Shown here one piece after another: positions 1-8,502 of a stretch of DNA of 64,000 nucleotides. Position numbers and translations under genes: made by a program. The stretch is taken from positions 255,639-319,638 of the forward strand of contig CAVSSK010000004.1 of NCBI GenBank assembly GCA_963730395.1, written 5' to 3'. The notes beneath the pieces are model-generated. The model saw only the letters and a list, made by a program, of their open reading frames with translations. It was not told the DNA's origin and did not search any database. Every line of letters begins with the position of its first letter. Positions within the stretch are counted from its first letter, which is position 1. Source of the DNA: Bog-473 sp963730395. Lineage in GTDB: Bacteria; Actinomycetota; Acidimicrobiia; Acidimicrobiales; RAAP-2.

Positions 1-115
1 TGGGGGCGGCGGGCACGGTGAAGACCAGGGCGCCCGCCGCGCCGAAGAGGGCGGCCAGCGTCACGGCCAGGCGCAGTCCGGATCGGGCGGCGCCTCGTTG
101 CGGGCGGATGCTCAA
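1..115 (-). CDS. Secreted or membrane-anchored protein, N-terminus only
   Basis: Only about 38 residues are visible before the window edge. The TTG start overlaps the TGA of the upstream ATPase gene (TTGA), the same coupling used throughout this operon. The peptide begins with several basic residues (MSIRPQRGAARSG) followed by a hydrophobic Ala/Leu-rich stretch and a Pro/Ala-rich end, which is what a signal peptide or N-terminal membrane anchor looks like. No Cys lipobox is visible in the part present. Its place as last gene of a peptide transporter operon suggests a transport-linked or cell-envelope role, but the product cannot be named. Confidence 0.45.
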   Translation of the reverse strand, partial: MSIRPQRGAARSGLRLAVTLAALFGAAGALVFTVPAAP

Positions 116-1101
116 CTCCCGATGGGGAAGTGGCAGGCGACCTGGTGGCCGGGCGCGAGGTCCCGCATCTCGGGGACCTCCTCCGCACAGCGGGCCTCTG
201 CCCGTGGGCAGCGCGTCCGGAAGCGGCACCCCGACGGCGGGTTGATCGGGCTGGGTGGCTCGCCCACCAGGGGCACCGACGCCCGGGGGGCCTCGGGGTC
301 CGGCTCCACCGCCGAGGCCAGCAACGCCGCCGTGTAGTGGTGGGCCGGCGTCTCGTAGAGGATGTCCGACGGTGCGATCTCGCACAGGCGGCCGAGGTAC
401 ATCACGGCGACGCGGTCACTGACGTTCTTGACCACGGCCAGGTCGTGCGCGATGAACAGGACGGTCAGGTTGTACTCCTGCTTCAGGTCCTCCAGCAGGT
501 TGAGGATCTGGGCCTGCACCGACACGTCCAGGGCGGACACGATCTCGTCGCAGACGAGGAGCTTCGGCTTGAGCACCAGCGCACGGGCGATGCTGATGCG
601 CTGGCACTGCCCACCCGAGAACTCGCGGGGCCGCCGGCCCCCGTTGAGGTAGGGATCGATGCCGACCGTCTCGAGCATCTCGTTGGCGGTCTGCCGGCGC
701 TCCTCCTTGGTCCCGATCTTCCAGATGGTCAGGGGCTCCGCCACGATGTCGCAGACCCGACGCCGCGGGTTCAGCGACGAGATGGGGTCCTGGAAGATCA
801 TCTGCACCTGGGTGCGCAGCGTGCGCAGGTCCCCGCGGTTGAGTGCGGTCAGCTCGGTCTCGCCGAAGCGGATCTTGCCCGAGGTGGCCCGCTCCACCTG
901 CACCACGGCCCGCCCGGTGGTGGACTTCCCGCACCCGGACTCCCCCACGAGGCCGAGCGTCTCGCCCTGCCGCATGGAGAAGGTGATGCCCGCCACCGCC
1001 TGCACCGTGGTGCTGCCCTTGTGGAAGGAGACGTGGAGGTCCTCGACGGAGAGGAGAGGGTCGGTGGCGACCGCGGCGGCCTCGGTGGCGGTGTCCGTCA
1101 T
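112..1101 (-). CDS. Oligopeptide/dipeptide ABC transporter ATP-binding protein (DppF/OppF type)
   Basis: A 329-residue ATPase that would power peptide uptake on the cytoplasmic face of the membrane. It has the Walker A motif GESGCGKST, a signature loop SGGQCQR, a Walker B ending in CDE and the switch His in FIAHD. The C-terminal Cys-rich segment (CRFRTRCP, then a further Cys) is the oligopeptide-transporter C-terminal motif shared by DppD/DppF. The ATG start overlaps the stop of the preceding ATPase gene (ATGA). It is gene four of a minus-strand operon BCDF. The longer open frame upstream of this ATG is a shadow of the neighbouring gene. Confidence 0.93.
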   Translation of the reverse strand: MTDTATEAAAVATDPLLSVEDLHVSFHKGSTTVQAVAGITFSMRQGETLGLVGESGCGKSTTGRAVVQVERATSGKIRFGETELTALNRGDLRTLRTQVQMIFQDPISSLNPRRRVCDIVAEPLTIWKIGTKEERRQTANEMLETVGIDPYLNGGRRPREFSGGQCQRISIARALVLKPKLLVCDEIVSALDVSVQAQILNLLEDLKQEYNLTVLFIAHDLAVVKNVSDRVAVMYLGRLCEIAPSDILYETPAHHYTAALLASAVEPDPEAPRASVPLVGEPPSPINPPSGCRFRTRCPRAEARCAEEVPEMRDLAPGHQVACHFPIGS

Positions 1102-2105
1102 ACCGTCACCGTCGCGGGCGCCGCCGACGTCGCCGACGTCAGGGGGAACCAGCAGGCATAGCTGTGCCCGGGGGCCGCCTCGACGAGCGGTGGCTTCTCC
1201 CGGTGGCACTTGTCCTGGGCGTACGGGCAGCGGGGCGAGAACGAGCAGCCGGCAGGGGGGTGGAGGAGGTCGGGCGGCCTGCCCTCGATTGCGGTCAGGC
1301 GCGTATGGCTCGGGTTGGCGATGCGCGGCGTCGACTTGAGGAGCGCCTCGGTGTAGGGCATGGCCATGCTCTTGAACAGGACGTCGGTCGGGGCGCGCTC
1401 CACGACGTTGCCCGCGTACATGACGATGATGTCGTCGGTGCGGGTGGCGACGACGCCGAGGTCGTGCGTCACCAGGACCATCGCCATCTCGCGGTCGTGC
1501 TGGAGCTGGCCCAGGAGGTCCAGGATCTGCGCCTGCACCGTGACGTCGAGCCCGGTCGTGGGCTCGTCCGCCATCAGGAGGCGGGGGGCACAGGCGAGCG
1601 CGATGGCGATCATGACCCGCTGGCGCATGCCGCCGGAGAGCTGGGCCGGGTAGGACTCGTAGCGCTCCACCGGCGACGGGATGCCCACCTGCATCAGGAG
1701 GGAGAGCGCCGTCTCCTTGGCCTCGCTCTTGGACAGCTTGAGATGGATCTTGAGCGGCTCGGTGATCTGGTTGCCGATGCGCTGGACCGGGTTGAGCGAG
1801 GTCATCGGGTCCTGGAAGACCATCGCGATGTGCGTGCTCCAGAGCTTGCGCAGATCGTCGTTGGGCGCGTTGAGGATCTCGGTGCCGTTGTAGCGGACCG
1901 ACCCGGTCTGCGTGGTCGATGACTGCGGCAGCAGCCCCATGATGGCCCGCGACAGCACGGTCTTCCCCGAGCCGGACTCGCCCACGATCCCGAGCGTCTT
2001 GCCCTGGGCCAGGGTGAGCGACACCCCCTGGACGGCCTGCACCGAGCCCCGGCTGGTGGCGAACGAGACGTGCAGGTCCTCGACCTCGAGGAGGGTGGCG
2101 CTCAC
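1098..2105 (-). CDS. Oligopeptide/dipeptide ABC transporter ATP-binding protein (DppD/OppD type)
   Basis: A 335-residue ATPase, partner of the DppF-type protein in a heterodimeric peptide-import engine. Motifs seen: Walker A GESGSGKT, signature LSGGMRQR, Walker B LLMADEP, switch His in LVTHD, and the C-terminal motif CSFSPRCP. I place the start at GTG 2105, which overlaps the TGA of the permease gene (GTGA); the open frame extends 35 codons further upstream, but those residues are antisense-like filler. It resembles the downstream ATPase but is clearly diverged from it, as usual for D/F pairs. Confidence 0.93.
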   Translation of the reverse strand: MSATLLEVEDLHVSFATSRGSVQAVQGVSLTLAQGKTLGIVGESGSGKTVLSRAIMGLLPQSSTTQTGSVRYNGTEILNAPNDDLRKLWSTHIAMVFQDPMTSLNPVQRIGNQITEPLKIHLKLSKSEAKETALSLLMQVGIPSPVERYESYPAQLSGGMRQRVMIAIALACAPRLLMADEPTTGLDVTVQAQILDLLGQLQHDREMAMVLVTHDLGVVATRTDDIIVMYAGNVVERAPTDVLFKSMAMPYTEALLKSTPRIANPSHTRLTAIEGRPPDLLHPPAGCSFSPRCPYAQDKCHREKPPLVEAAPGHSYACWFPLTSATSAAPATVTV

Positions 2106-3025
2106 AGCTTGATCTCGGAGACGTCGAAGTAGGCGCGCAGCTGGTCGGCGACAACGTTGAGGCTGATCAGCAGCAAGAACATGGCACTGGCCGGGAAGAT
2201 GACGAGCCACGGGTTCGTCTGCCCCTTGGCGCCGGTCAGCAGGCTCGAGCCCTCGTTGAGCATGTTGCCCCAGCTCGGCGTGGGGGGCGGCACCGACAGG
2301 CCCAAGAAGGCCAGCGAGCCCTCGAGGACGATGATGGTGGCGACGGCGATCAGGCCGAACGACACGATGGTCGGCATGATGTTGGGCAGGATCTCGCGGG
2401 TCAGGATGCGTGTGTCGCTGGCACCGAGCGCCTTGGCGGCCAGGACGAAGTCGCGCGTGGCGTACGACAGGGTGGAGGCGCGCACCACGCGGAAGATCAG
2501 GGGCGCGGCGAACAGCCCGATGATCAGGGTGATCTTGAACATGGACTTGCCCCAGAACGAGACGATGGCGATGACGGCGACGATGGCGGGGAAGGCCAGC
2601 ACCACGTAGGAGCCTGTGTTCAAGAAGGTGTCGACACGCCCGCGCCGATAGGCCGAGATCATGGCGGGGACGCCGCCGAGGACCAGTCCGATGAGGGCGC
2701 CGCCGAACCCCACGACGAGCGAGACCCGTGCCCCGTAGACCAGGCGGCTGAAGATGTCACGGTAGAGGTCGTCGGTGCCGAGGATGTGGCCCCACCCCGG
2801 TCCACCGTTCTGCACGCTGTTGTAGTTCCCCAGGTTGGGGTTGGGCAGCGGCAAGAGGCTCGCGATGGTGGCCATGACGGCGACCAGGACGATCCATCCG
2901 GCGCAGATCCAGAAGAGCGGGCCGAGCCGCTTCTTGGTGGGGTCGGCCGCCTCCTCGGCGGCGATCTCCTCCTTGATGTCGGCGAACGCCTCGTTGGTGG
3001 GGTGGGTCAGGCTGACGCTACTCAC
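2102..3025 (-). CDS. Peptide ABC transporter permease (DppC/OppC type)
   Basis: Inner-membrane permease of about 307 residues, one of two forming the translocation pore of the peptide importer. A cytoplasmic N-terminal tail of about 40 residues precedes the first hydrophobic segment; the DppC N-terminal domain (a GTDDLYRDIFSRLVYGAR-like region) and several transmembrane segments follow. The EAA-type loop that contacts the ATPases is present (RASTLSYATRDFVLAAKALG). I chose GTG 3025, whose reading overlaps the end of the upstream permease gene; a TTG two codons upstream (3031) is an alternative. Confidence 0.92.
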   Translation of the reverse strand: MSSVSLTHPTNEAFADIKEEIAAEEAADPTKKRLGPLFWICAGWIVLVAVMATIASLLPLPNPNLGNYNSVQNGGPGWGHILGTDDLYRDIFSRLVYGARVSLVVGFGGALIGLVLGGVPAMISAYRRGRVDTFLNTGSYVVLAFPAIVAVIAIVSFWGKSMFKITLIIGLFAAPLIFRVVRASTLSYATRDFVLAAKALGASDTRILTREILPNIMPTIVSFGLIAVATIIVLEGSLAFLGLSVPPPTPSWGNMLNEGSSLLTGAKGQTNPWLVIFPASAMFLLLISLNVVADQLRAYFDVSEIKL

Positions 3026-3965
3026 GGGCAATCCTCGGATCGACGATGGTGAACAGGAAGTCGAAGATGAAGTTGATCAGCACGATGGCGATGGCAACGA
3101 ACAAGGTGATTCCCTGCACGACCGTGTAGTCGTCCTGGTTGACGCTGGAGATGAGCTGGTAGCCGAGCCCCGGCATCTGCAACAGCAGTTCGACGATGAA
3201 GGTGCCGGCGATGAGGCTGCCGATCGTGACACCCGCCGAGGCCAGCAGCGAGATGGATGACGGGCGCAAGGCGTGGCGCCACATGATGCGCCGGTCCGAG
3301 AGGCCCTTGGAGCGGGCCATCGTGATGAAGTCCTCCTGCAGCGTCGAGATGAGGTCGTTGCGGAGCAGCCGGAAGTAGACGACGATGCCGCCCAGGGCGA
3401 GCACGATGGAGGGCAGCAACATCGTGTGGATGTTCGACCAGAAGTTCTGGGTCAAGGGCACGTACGACGCGGGGCCCGGGAAGATGTGCCAGTGCACCGC
3501 GAAGATGAGCACCAGGACGGGTGCGATCACGAACGGCGGCAGGGCGAGCATGGCGAACGTCCCGCTGTTCGACGCCCGGTCGAACAGCTTGTTGGGGCGA
3601 CGCGCCGAGTGCATCGCCATGGGGAGGGCGATGACGAACGCGATGATCTGGGAGAGGATGATGAGCTCGAGGTCGATGGGGAAGGACTGGGTGATGATGC
3701 TCGTCGTCGACTGGTGCGTCGTGTAGGACTGCCCCAGGTTGCCCTGGAAGACGTGGCCCATCCAGATGAAGTACTGCTGCCACAGCGGCTTGTTGAGGCC
3801 CAGCTGGCGGTCGACCGTGGCGACGTTCTGCGGTGTGGCGTTGGGCCCGAGGATGGTGTCCGTCGGGTTCCCCGGTAGCAGGTGGACCAGGAAGAAGACG
3901 GCGACCGACACGAACAGGATGATGATGATGAGGAGCACCAGCCTCTTGGCGATGTAACGGGTCAC
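3018..3965 (-). CDS. Peptide ABC transporter permease (DppB/OppB type)
   Basis: First visible gene of the operon, about 315 residues. It has the typical DppB N-terminus (RYIAKRLVLLIIIIL, then HLLPGNPTD) and several transmembrane segments, with the EAA loop near the C-terminus (FITMARSKGLSDRRIMWRHA). GTG 3965 starts exactly at the family N-terminus; the 19 upstream open codons look non-coding. No periplasmic binding protein gene accompanies this operon in the window. The nearest candidate is the family-5 lipoprotein at 42.5 kb. About 100 bp separate this start from a divergent glycosyltransferase gene, so promoters for both probably lie at 3,966-4,063. Confidence 0.93.
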   Translation of the reverse strand: MTRYIAKRLVLLIIIILFVSVAVFFLVHLLPGNPTDTILGPNATPQNVATVDRQLGLNKPLWQQYFIWMGHVFQGNLGQSYTTHQSTTSIITQSFPIDLELIILSQIIAFVIALPMAMHSARRPNKLFDRASNSGTFAMLALPPFVIAPVLVLIFAVHWHIFPGPASYVPLTQNFWSNIHTMLLPSIVLALGGIVVYFRLLRNDLISTLQEDFITMARSKGLSDRRIMWRHALRPSSISLLASAGVTIGSLIAGTFIVELLLQMPGLGYQLISSVNQDDYTVVQGITLFVAIAIVLINFIFDFLFTIVDPRIARE

Positions 3966-4063
3966 GACCCCTGTGTCCCCCTTGCCTCTGTCCTCGTCCC
4001 CTGGGGTCAGACCGACCCCCACCAGCGGCGGATGATCCTAGACCGCGACCCCGTTGTCCTACC

Positions 4064-5659
4064 ATGCGGCCCATGTCCGAGGAGGTTCCCGCTCTCAGCG
4101 GTCGTACGCGCACGGTCGTCGCAGTGGGAGTTGGGCTGGTCGTCGCCGCCGGGCTGATCCTGCGCTTCTGGACCCGGTCGGGCCTCTGGCTGGACGAGGC
4201 GTTGACGGTCGACATCGCCCGCCTCCCCCTGCACGAGATCCCGAACGCCCTGAAGCACGACGGGGCGCCGCCCCTCTACTACTACCTCCTGCACTTCTGG
4301 ATCGTCCTGTTCGGGCAGTCCAACGTCGCCGTGCGCTCCCTCTCCGGCGTGGTCGCCGTCCTGACGCTCCCGGTCGCCTGGCTGTGCGGACGGCGCCTGG
4401 GTGGCCGGGCCGTGGCGTGGACGATGCTCGTGCTCCTGGCGAGCGCTCCCTTTGCCGTCTACTACGCCACCGAGTCGCGCATGTACGCGCTCGTGATCCT
4501 GCTGACCGGCTGCGGCTTCCTCGCCTTGCAGCGGGCGATGGCCGCGCCGCGTCCGGCCAACCTGATCGCGGTGGCCGTCGTGACGGCCGCGCTCCTCTAC
4601 GCGCAGTACTGGTCGGTCTATCTCGTGGGCATGGTGGTCATCTGGCTCGTGGCGTCCATCGTGCGCACCCGCCGGCGGGGCCACCCCGAGACGGCGCCCT
4701 GGGCCGCCCTGATCGCGGTGGGCGCGGGCTGCCTGCTGTTCGTGCCCTGGCTGCCGACGTTCTTCTTCCAGACGCGGCACACCGGAACGCCGTGGGCCGC
4801 ACCCCCGAACTTCTCGGCCGTGATCAACGCGCTGACCGGCTTCACGGACAACCAGGGCTCGACGCTGAGGACGGCGACCAACCAGGGCCGGCTCCTCGCG
4901 GTCATCTACTTCTGCATGCTGGCGCTGGCCGTGTTCGGCGTGGGCCGCAGCGACCGCATCATCGAGCTCGACCTCCGGACCCGTCCCCGCTCCCGTGGGA
5001 TCGGCTTCGTGGTGCTGGGGACCCTGTTCGCCGCCATCGCCGGCGGCATCATCACCTCCAGCGCGTTCTCCTCGCGGTACGCGGCCGTGGTCTTCCTGCC
5101 CTTCCTGCTGCTGGTCGCCCTGGGGACGACGACGCTCCTCAATCCGAAGGCGCGGGTCGTCGTCGTCGCGCTCGCCGTCGCCGCGGGGCTCATCTCGTCG
5201 GCCCAGAACGTGACCACGCAACGCACCCAGGCGAATGCGGTGGCCGCGGCCATCAATGCGCAGGCCCAGCCGGGGGACGTGATCGCGTTCTGCCCCGACC
5301 AGCTCGGACCGGCGGTGTACCGGCAGCTCGAGGATCCGTCGCAGTACCACATGATCACGTTTCCCCGCCGCACCGGGCCGCAGATCGTCGACTGGGTCGA
5401 CTACGCGGACACCGTGGCGGCGGCCGACCCCACGGCGTTCGCCGACGCCGTCTTCCAGGAGGCAGGCTCGACCCGTCACATCTGGCTCGTCTGGTACCCG
5501 ATGTACCAGACCTACGAGACCAAGTGCGAGACGATCGCATCGGACCTCCTGGCCGCGGCCACCAAGAACGGCGGCGGCGGCCGCAACGTCGTCACCGGCC
5601 ACGAGGCCCTCTACTACGAGCCGATGACCCTCACCGAGTTCTCGACGTCGGGGCCCTGA
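4064..5659 (+). CDS. GT39-like membrane glycosyltransferase (PMT/ArnT superfamily)
   Basis: A 531-residue polytopic membrane protein. After the first transmembrane segment it has the acidic loop FWTRSGLWLDEALTVD, the DE pair that marks lipid-phosphate-sugar-dependent GT-C transferases, then KHDGAPPLYYYLLHFW and a further ten or so hydrophobic segments. The C-terminal third is more soluble. This fold transfers sugars from polyprenyl-phosphate donors outside the membrane to proteins or glycans. ATG 4064 is used; a second ATG three codons in (4073) is possible. It heads a plus-strand run of surface-glycan genes. The exact sugar and acceptor cannot be read from the sequence. Confidence 0.85.
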   Translation: MRPMSEEVPALSGRTRTVVAVGVGLVVAAGLILRFWTRSGLWLDEALTVDIARLPLHEIPNALKHDGAPPLYYYLLHFWIVLFGQSNVAVRSLSGVVAVLTLPVAWLCGRRLGGRAVAWTMLVLLASAPFAVYYATESRMYALVILLTGCGFLALQRAMAAPRPANLIAVAVVTAALLYAQYWSVYLVGMVVIWLVASIVRTRRRGHPETAPWAALIAVGAGCLLFVPWLPTFFFQTRHTGTPWAAPPNFSAVINALTGFTDNQGSTLRTATNQGRLLAVIYFCMLALAVFGVGRSDRIIELDLRTRPRSRGIGFVVLGTLFAAIAGGIITSSAFSSRYAAVVFLPFLLLVALGTTTLLNPKARVVVVALAVAAGLISSAQNVTTQRTQANAVAAAINAQAQPGDVIAFCPDQLGPAVYRQLEDPSQYHMITFPRRTGPQIVDWVDYADTVAAADPTAFADAVFQEAGSTRHIWLVWYPMYQTYETKCETIASDLLAAATKNGGGGRNVVTGHEALYYEPMTLTEFSTSGP

Positions 5660-5662
5660 CCG

Positions 5663-6892
5663 GTGGCCGAGGTGACCGACCACACGGCGCAGGCGGGAGC
5701 GGGCACCACGCGCGACGCCGGTTCCGCCCCGACGGCGTGGGAGGGCGTGCGGCGGGAGTGGGGTCGCCTGCCCGAGCCGCTCCGGGAGGCGGCGCTCCCC
5801 TTCGTCGTGGCCCGGGTGGTGGTCGCCGGCGCCCTCGGGCTGGCCCACTTCATCGTCGACCGCACCCATCCCTCGACGCCCGGCGTGGCGGCCCGGGTGC
5901 ACGAGGGCCTGCTGGGCTGGGACGCCGGGTGGTACGAGTCCATCGCCCGCCAGGGGTACGCGCCCCTCGGCCATCAGTCCCTGCGCTTCTTCCCCGCGGT
6001 CCCGCTGCTCACCCACGCCCTGGCCTGGGTCCCCGGGCTCGGCGACGGGCCCGCGCTCGTCCTCCTCGCCAACGCGGCGGCGCTGGCCGCCACGGCCATG
6101 CTCTACCTCCTGGCGCGCCGCGAGACCGGCTCGGCTGTCGTCGCCCGCCGCTCCGTGTGGATCCTGAGCCTCCTCCCGGCGGCGTTCGTCCTGGTGATGG
6201 GCTACGCCGAGTCGGTCCTGCTCGTGGTGGCCCTCGGCTGCTTCCTCGCCCTGCGCCCACCGTCGAGCGCCGGCGCAACCCGACCGCACTTCGCCGTGGC
6301 CGGCCTGCTCGCCTTCGCGGCGGCCCTGACCAGGCCCATCGGTGTGCTGCTCGTCCTGGCCGTGGGGGCCGAGCTGGTCCGCTGGTGGCCGCGCCTGGGC
6401 CGCCAGGAGCGGGCGGTCGGCCTCGGTGCGGTGGCGGCGCCCTTCGTCGGCGTCCTCTGCTTCCTGGCCTGGTCCAAGCACGTGGTGGGCGACTGGTGGG
6501 CGCCGCTGCGCGTCCAGGTCCAGAGCTCGCATCACGGGGGGCTCTCGGATCCCTTCGCCACGCTGTACCACGACGCCCGCGGGGTGCTGCACCATCACGT
6601 CGGGACCGCCCTCCACGTCCCGTGGGTGCTCCTGGCCCTGGCCATGCTCGCGGTCTGCTGGCGGCGCCTGCCCGCGCCCTACACGCTCTTCGCCGCCGGC
6701 GTCCTGGCCACCGCCGTGGCCGGTTCCAACCTCGATTCGTTCGAGCGCTACGCCCTCAGCGCGTTCCCGCTGTCGATCGCCGCCGCCCTCGTCCTGACGG
6801 AGTCGCAGCTCGAGCGGTCCGTCCTGGCCCTGCTGGCGGCCGGGCTGGCCGGCTACGGGCTGTTGGCCTTCTTGAACATCTCGGTCCCCTGA
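5663..6892 (+). CDS. PIG-V-like mannosyltransferase, membrane
   Basis: A 409-residue polytopic protein starting at GTG 5663, three bases after the previous stop. The first external loop contains GWDAGWYESIARQGY followed by FFPAVPLL, the pattern of bacterial PIG-V/GT76-related GT-C enzymes, in which the Asp of WDxxWY is the catalytic candidate. About nine hydrophobic segments follow. Bacterial relatives are usually annotated as mannosyltransferases acting on polyprenyl-linked substrates. Its tight coupling to the GT39-like gene suggests both act in the same glycan pathway. Confidence 0.8.
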   Translation: MAEVTDHTAQAGAGTTRDAGSAPTAWEGVRREWGRLPEPLREAALPFVVARVVVAGALGLAHFIVDRTHPSTPGVAARVHEGLLGWDAGWYESIARQGYAPLGHQSLRFFPAVPLLTHALAWVPGLGDGPALVLLANAAALAATAMLYLLARRETGSAVVARRSVWILSLLPAAFVLVMGYAESVLLVVALGCFLALRPPSSAGATRPHFAVAGLLAFAAALTRPIGVLLVLAVGAELVRWWPRLGRQERAVGLGAVAAPFVGVLCFLAWSKHVVGDWWAPLRVQVQSSHHGGLSDPFATLYHDARGVLHHHVGTALHVPWVLLALAMLAVCWRRLPAPYTLFAAGVLATAVAGSNLDSFERYALSAFPLSIAAALVLTESQLERSVLALLAAGLAGYGLLAFLNISVP

Positions 6893-6977
6893 ACGCCTTC
6901 GGGGCCCGCTCCAACCCCCGTGAGGGCCCGCCCCCGTCCCTGGGCAGGCACGAGGGGTCCACTAACCTGCCTTGCTC

Positions 6978-8465
6978 GTGGTCACCCCCGCCGAAGCACC
7001 CGTCGTCATCGCCGGCGCGGGCCCCGGTGGGCTGACCGCCGCCTACCTGTTGACCAAACGGGGGGAGCACCCCGTGGTCCTCGAGGCCGACCACGTGGTG
7101 GGCGGCATCAGCCGCACCGTCGTCCGCGACGGCTGGCGTTTCGACCTCGGCGGCCACCGCTTCTTCACCAAGGTGCCCGAGGTCGAGGCACTCTGGCACG
7201 AGATCCTGCCCGAGGGCGACTTCATGCTGCGGCCGCGCATGAGCCGCATCTACTACGAGGGCAAGTTCTACGACTACCCCCTCAAGGCGATGAACGCCTT
7301 GCGCAACCTGGGCCTGTGGGAGGCCGTCTTGTGCGGCCTCTCGTACATCTGGGCCCGCATCCGTCCCCCCAAGGACGAGTCCAATTACGAGAACTGGTTG
7401 GTGGCGCGCTTCGGCTGGCGGCTCTATCGCACCTTCTTCAAGACCTACACCGAGAAGGTCTGGGGCGTGCCCGTGGCCGACATGCCCGCCGACTGGGCCG
7501 CCCAGCGTGTCAAGAACCTCGACCTGCGCAAGGCGGTCTTCAACGCCATCCTGCCCAAGCGGGGCCAGACCGACATCACCACGCTCATCGAGGAGTTCCA
7601 GTACCCCAAGTACGGGCCCGGGATGATGTGGGAGGTCTGCGCGGAGAAGGTCCAGGCCGCGGGCGGGTCCCTCGAGCTCGGGGCGCGCCTGGCCCGGGTG
7701 CACGTGGAGGGCGGGCGGGCCACCTCGGTCACCTACGAGCAGGGCGGCACCACCCACACCGTGCCCGCCTCCCACGTGGTGTCGACGATGCCGATGCGCG
7801 AACTGGTGAACACCATCACGCCGCCACCGCCCCCCGCAGTCGTGGCCGCCGCCGACGACCTGCACTATCGGGACTACCTCACCGTCGCCCTCATCGTGCC
7901 CGAGTCACGCAGCTTCCCCGACAACTGGATCTACATCCACGCCACCGACGTCGAGGTGGGGCGCATCCAGAACTACGGCTCGTGGTCGCCCTACCTGGTC
8001 AAGGACGGGCGCACCTGCCTCGGCCTCGAGTACTTCGTCTTCGAGGGCGACGACATGTGGAACACACCCGACGACGAGCTGATCGCGCTCGGGACCAAGG
8101 AGCTCATCAGCCTGGGCCTGGCCGCCCCGGGCGACGTCGAGCACGGCTACGTCGTGCGCGTGCCCAAGGCGTACCCCTACTACGACTTCGCCTACAAGGA
8201 CAACGTGGCGACCATCCGCTCCTGGCTCGAGGAGAACGCCCCCAACATCCACCCCGTCGGGCGCAACGGCATGCACAAGTACAACAACCAGGACCACTCC
8301 ATGTACACCGCCATGCTGACCGTCGAGAACATGCACGGCGCCTCCCACGACATCTGGTCGGTCAACGTCGAAGAGGAGTACCACGAGACGGGGTCGACCG
8401 GACGCGACGCCCCCGTGCTGCCGCGGCGCACGGCCGCCACGGCGGGCACCCGCGACCCTGGCTGA
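6978..8465 (+). CDS. FAD-dependent amine-oxidase-like flavoprotein in a glycan locus
   Basis: About 495 residues. The N-terminus is a Rossmann dinucleotide-binding motif (VVIAGAGPGGLTAAYLL) followed about 25 residues later by an acidic residue and the GGISRT motif of the UDP-galactopyranose mutase/protoporphyrinogen-oxidase group; the next segment DLGGHRFFTK is typical too. I favour GTG 6978; TTG 6972 is an in-frame alternative. Relatives are found in polysaccharide loci, where UGM-like enzymes rearrange nucleotide sugars, but this protein is longer than true UGMs and the reaction is unknown. It sits between membrane glycosyltransferase genes on the same strand. Confidence 0.8.
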   Translation: MVTPAEAPVVIAGAGPGGLTAAYLLTKRGEHPVVLEADHVVGGISRTVVRDGWRFDLGGHRFFTKVPEVEALWHEILPEGDFMLRPRMSRIYYEGKFYDYPLKAMNALRNLGLWEAVLCGLSYIWARIRPPKDESNYENWLVARFGWRLYRTFFKTYTEKVWGVPVADMPADWAAQRVKNLDLRKAVFNAILPKRGQTDITTLIEEFQYPKYGPGMMWEVCAEKVQAAGGSLELGARLARVHVEGGRATSVTYEQGGTTHTVPASHVVSTMPMRELVNTITPPPPPAVVAAADDLHYRDYLTVALIVPESRSFPDNWIYIHATDVEVGRIQNYGSWSPYLVKDGRTCLGLEYFVFEGDDMWNTPDDELIALGTKELISLGLAAPGDVEHGYVVRVPKAYPYYDFAYKDNVATIRSWLEENAPNIHPVGRNGMHKYNNQDHSMYTAMLTVENMHGASHDIWSVNVEEEYHETGSTGRDAPVLPRRTAATAGTRDPG

Positions 8466-8502
8466 CGACGCGCCCACGGGCGCGCAGCGGTGGCGCCCGT
8501 GG

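Noticed and set aside
4007..6616. Very long antisense open frame (869 codons) opposite the GT39- and PIG-V-like genes
   Set aside because: Low-complexity Arg/Gly/His/Glu text typical of the antisense frame of GC-rich genes; the plus-strand genes have clear motifs.
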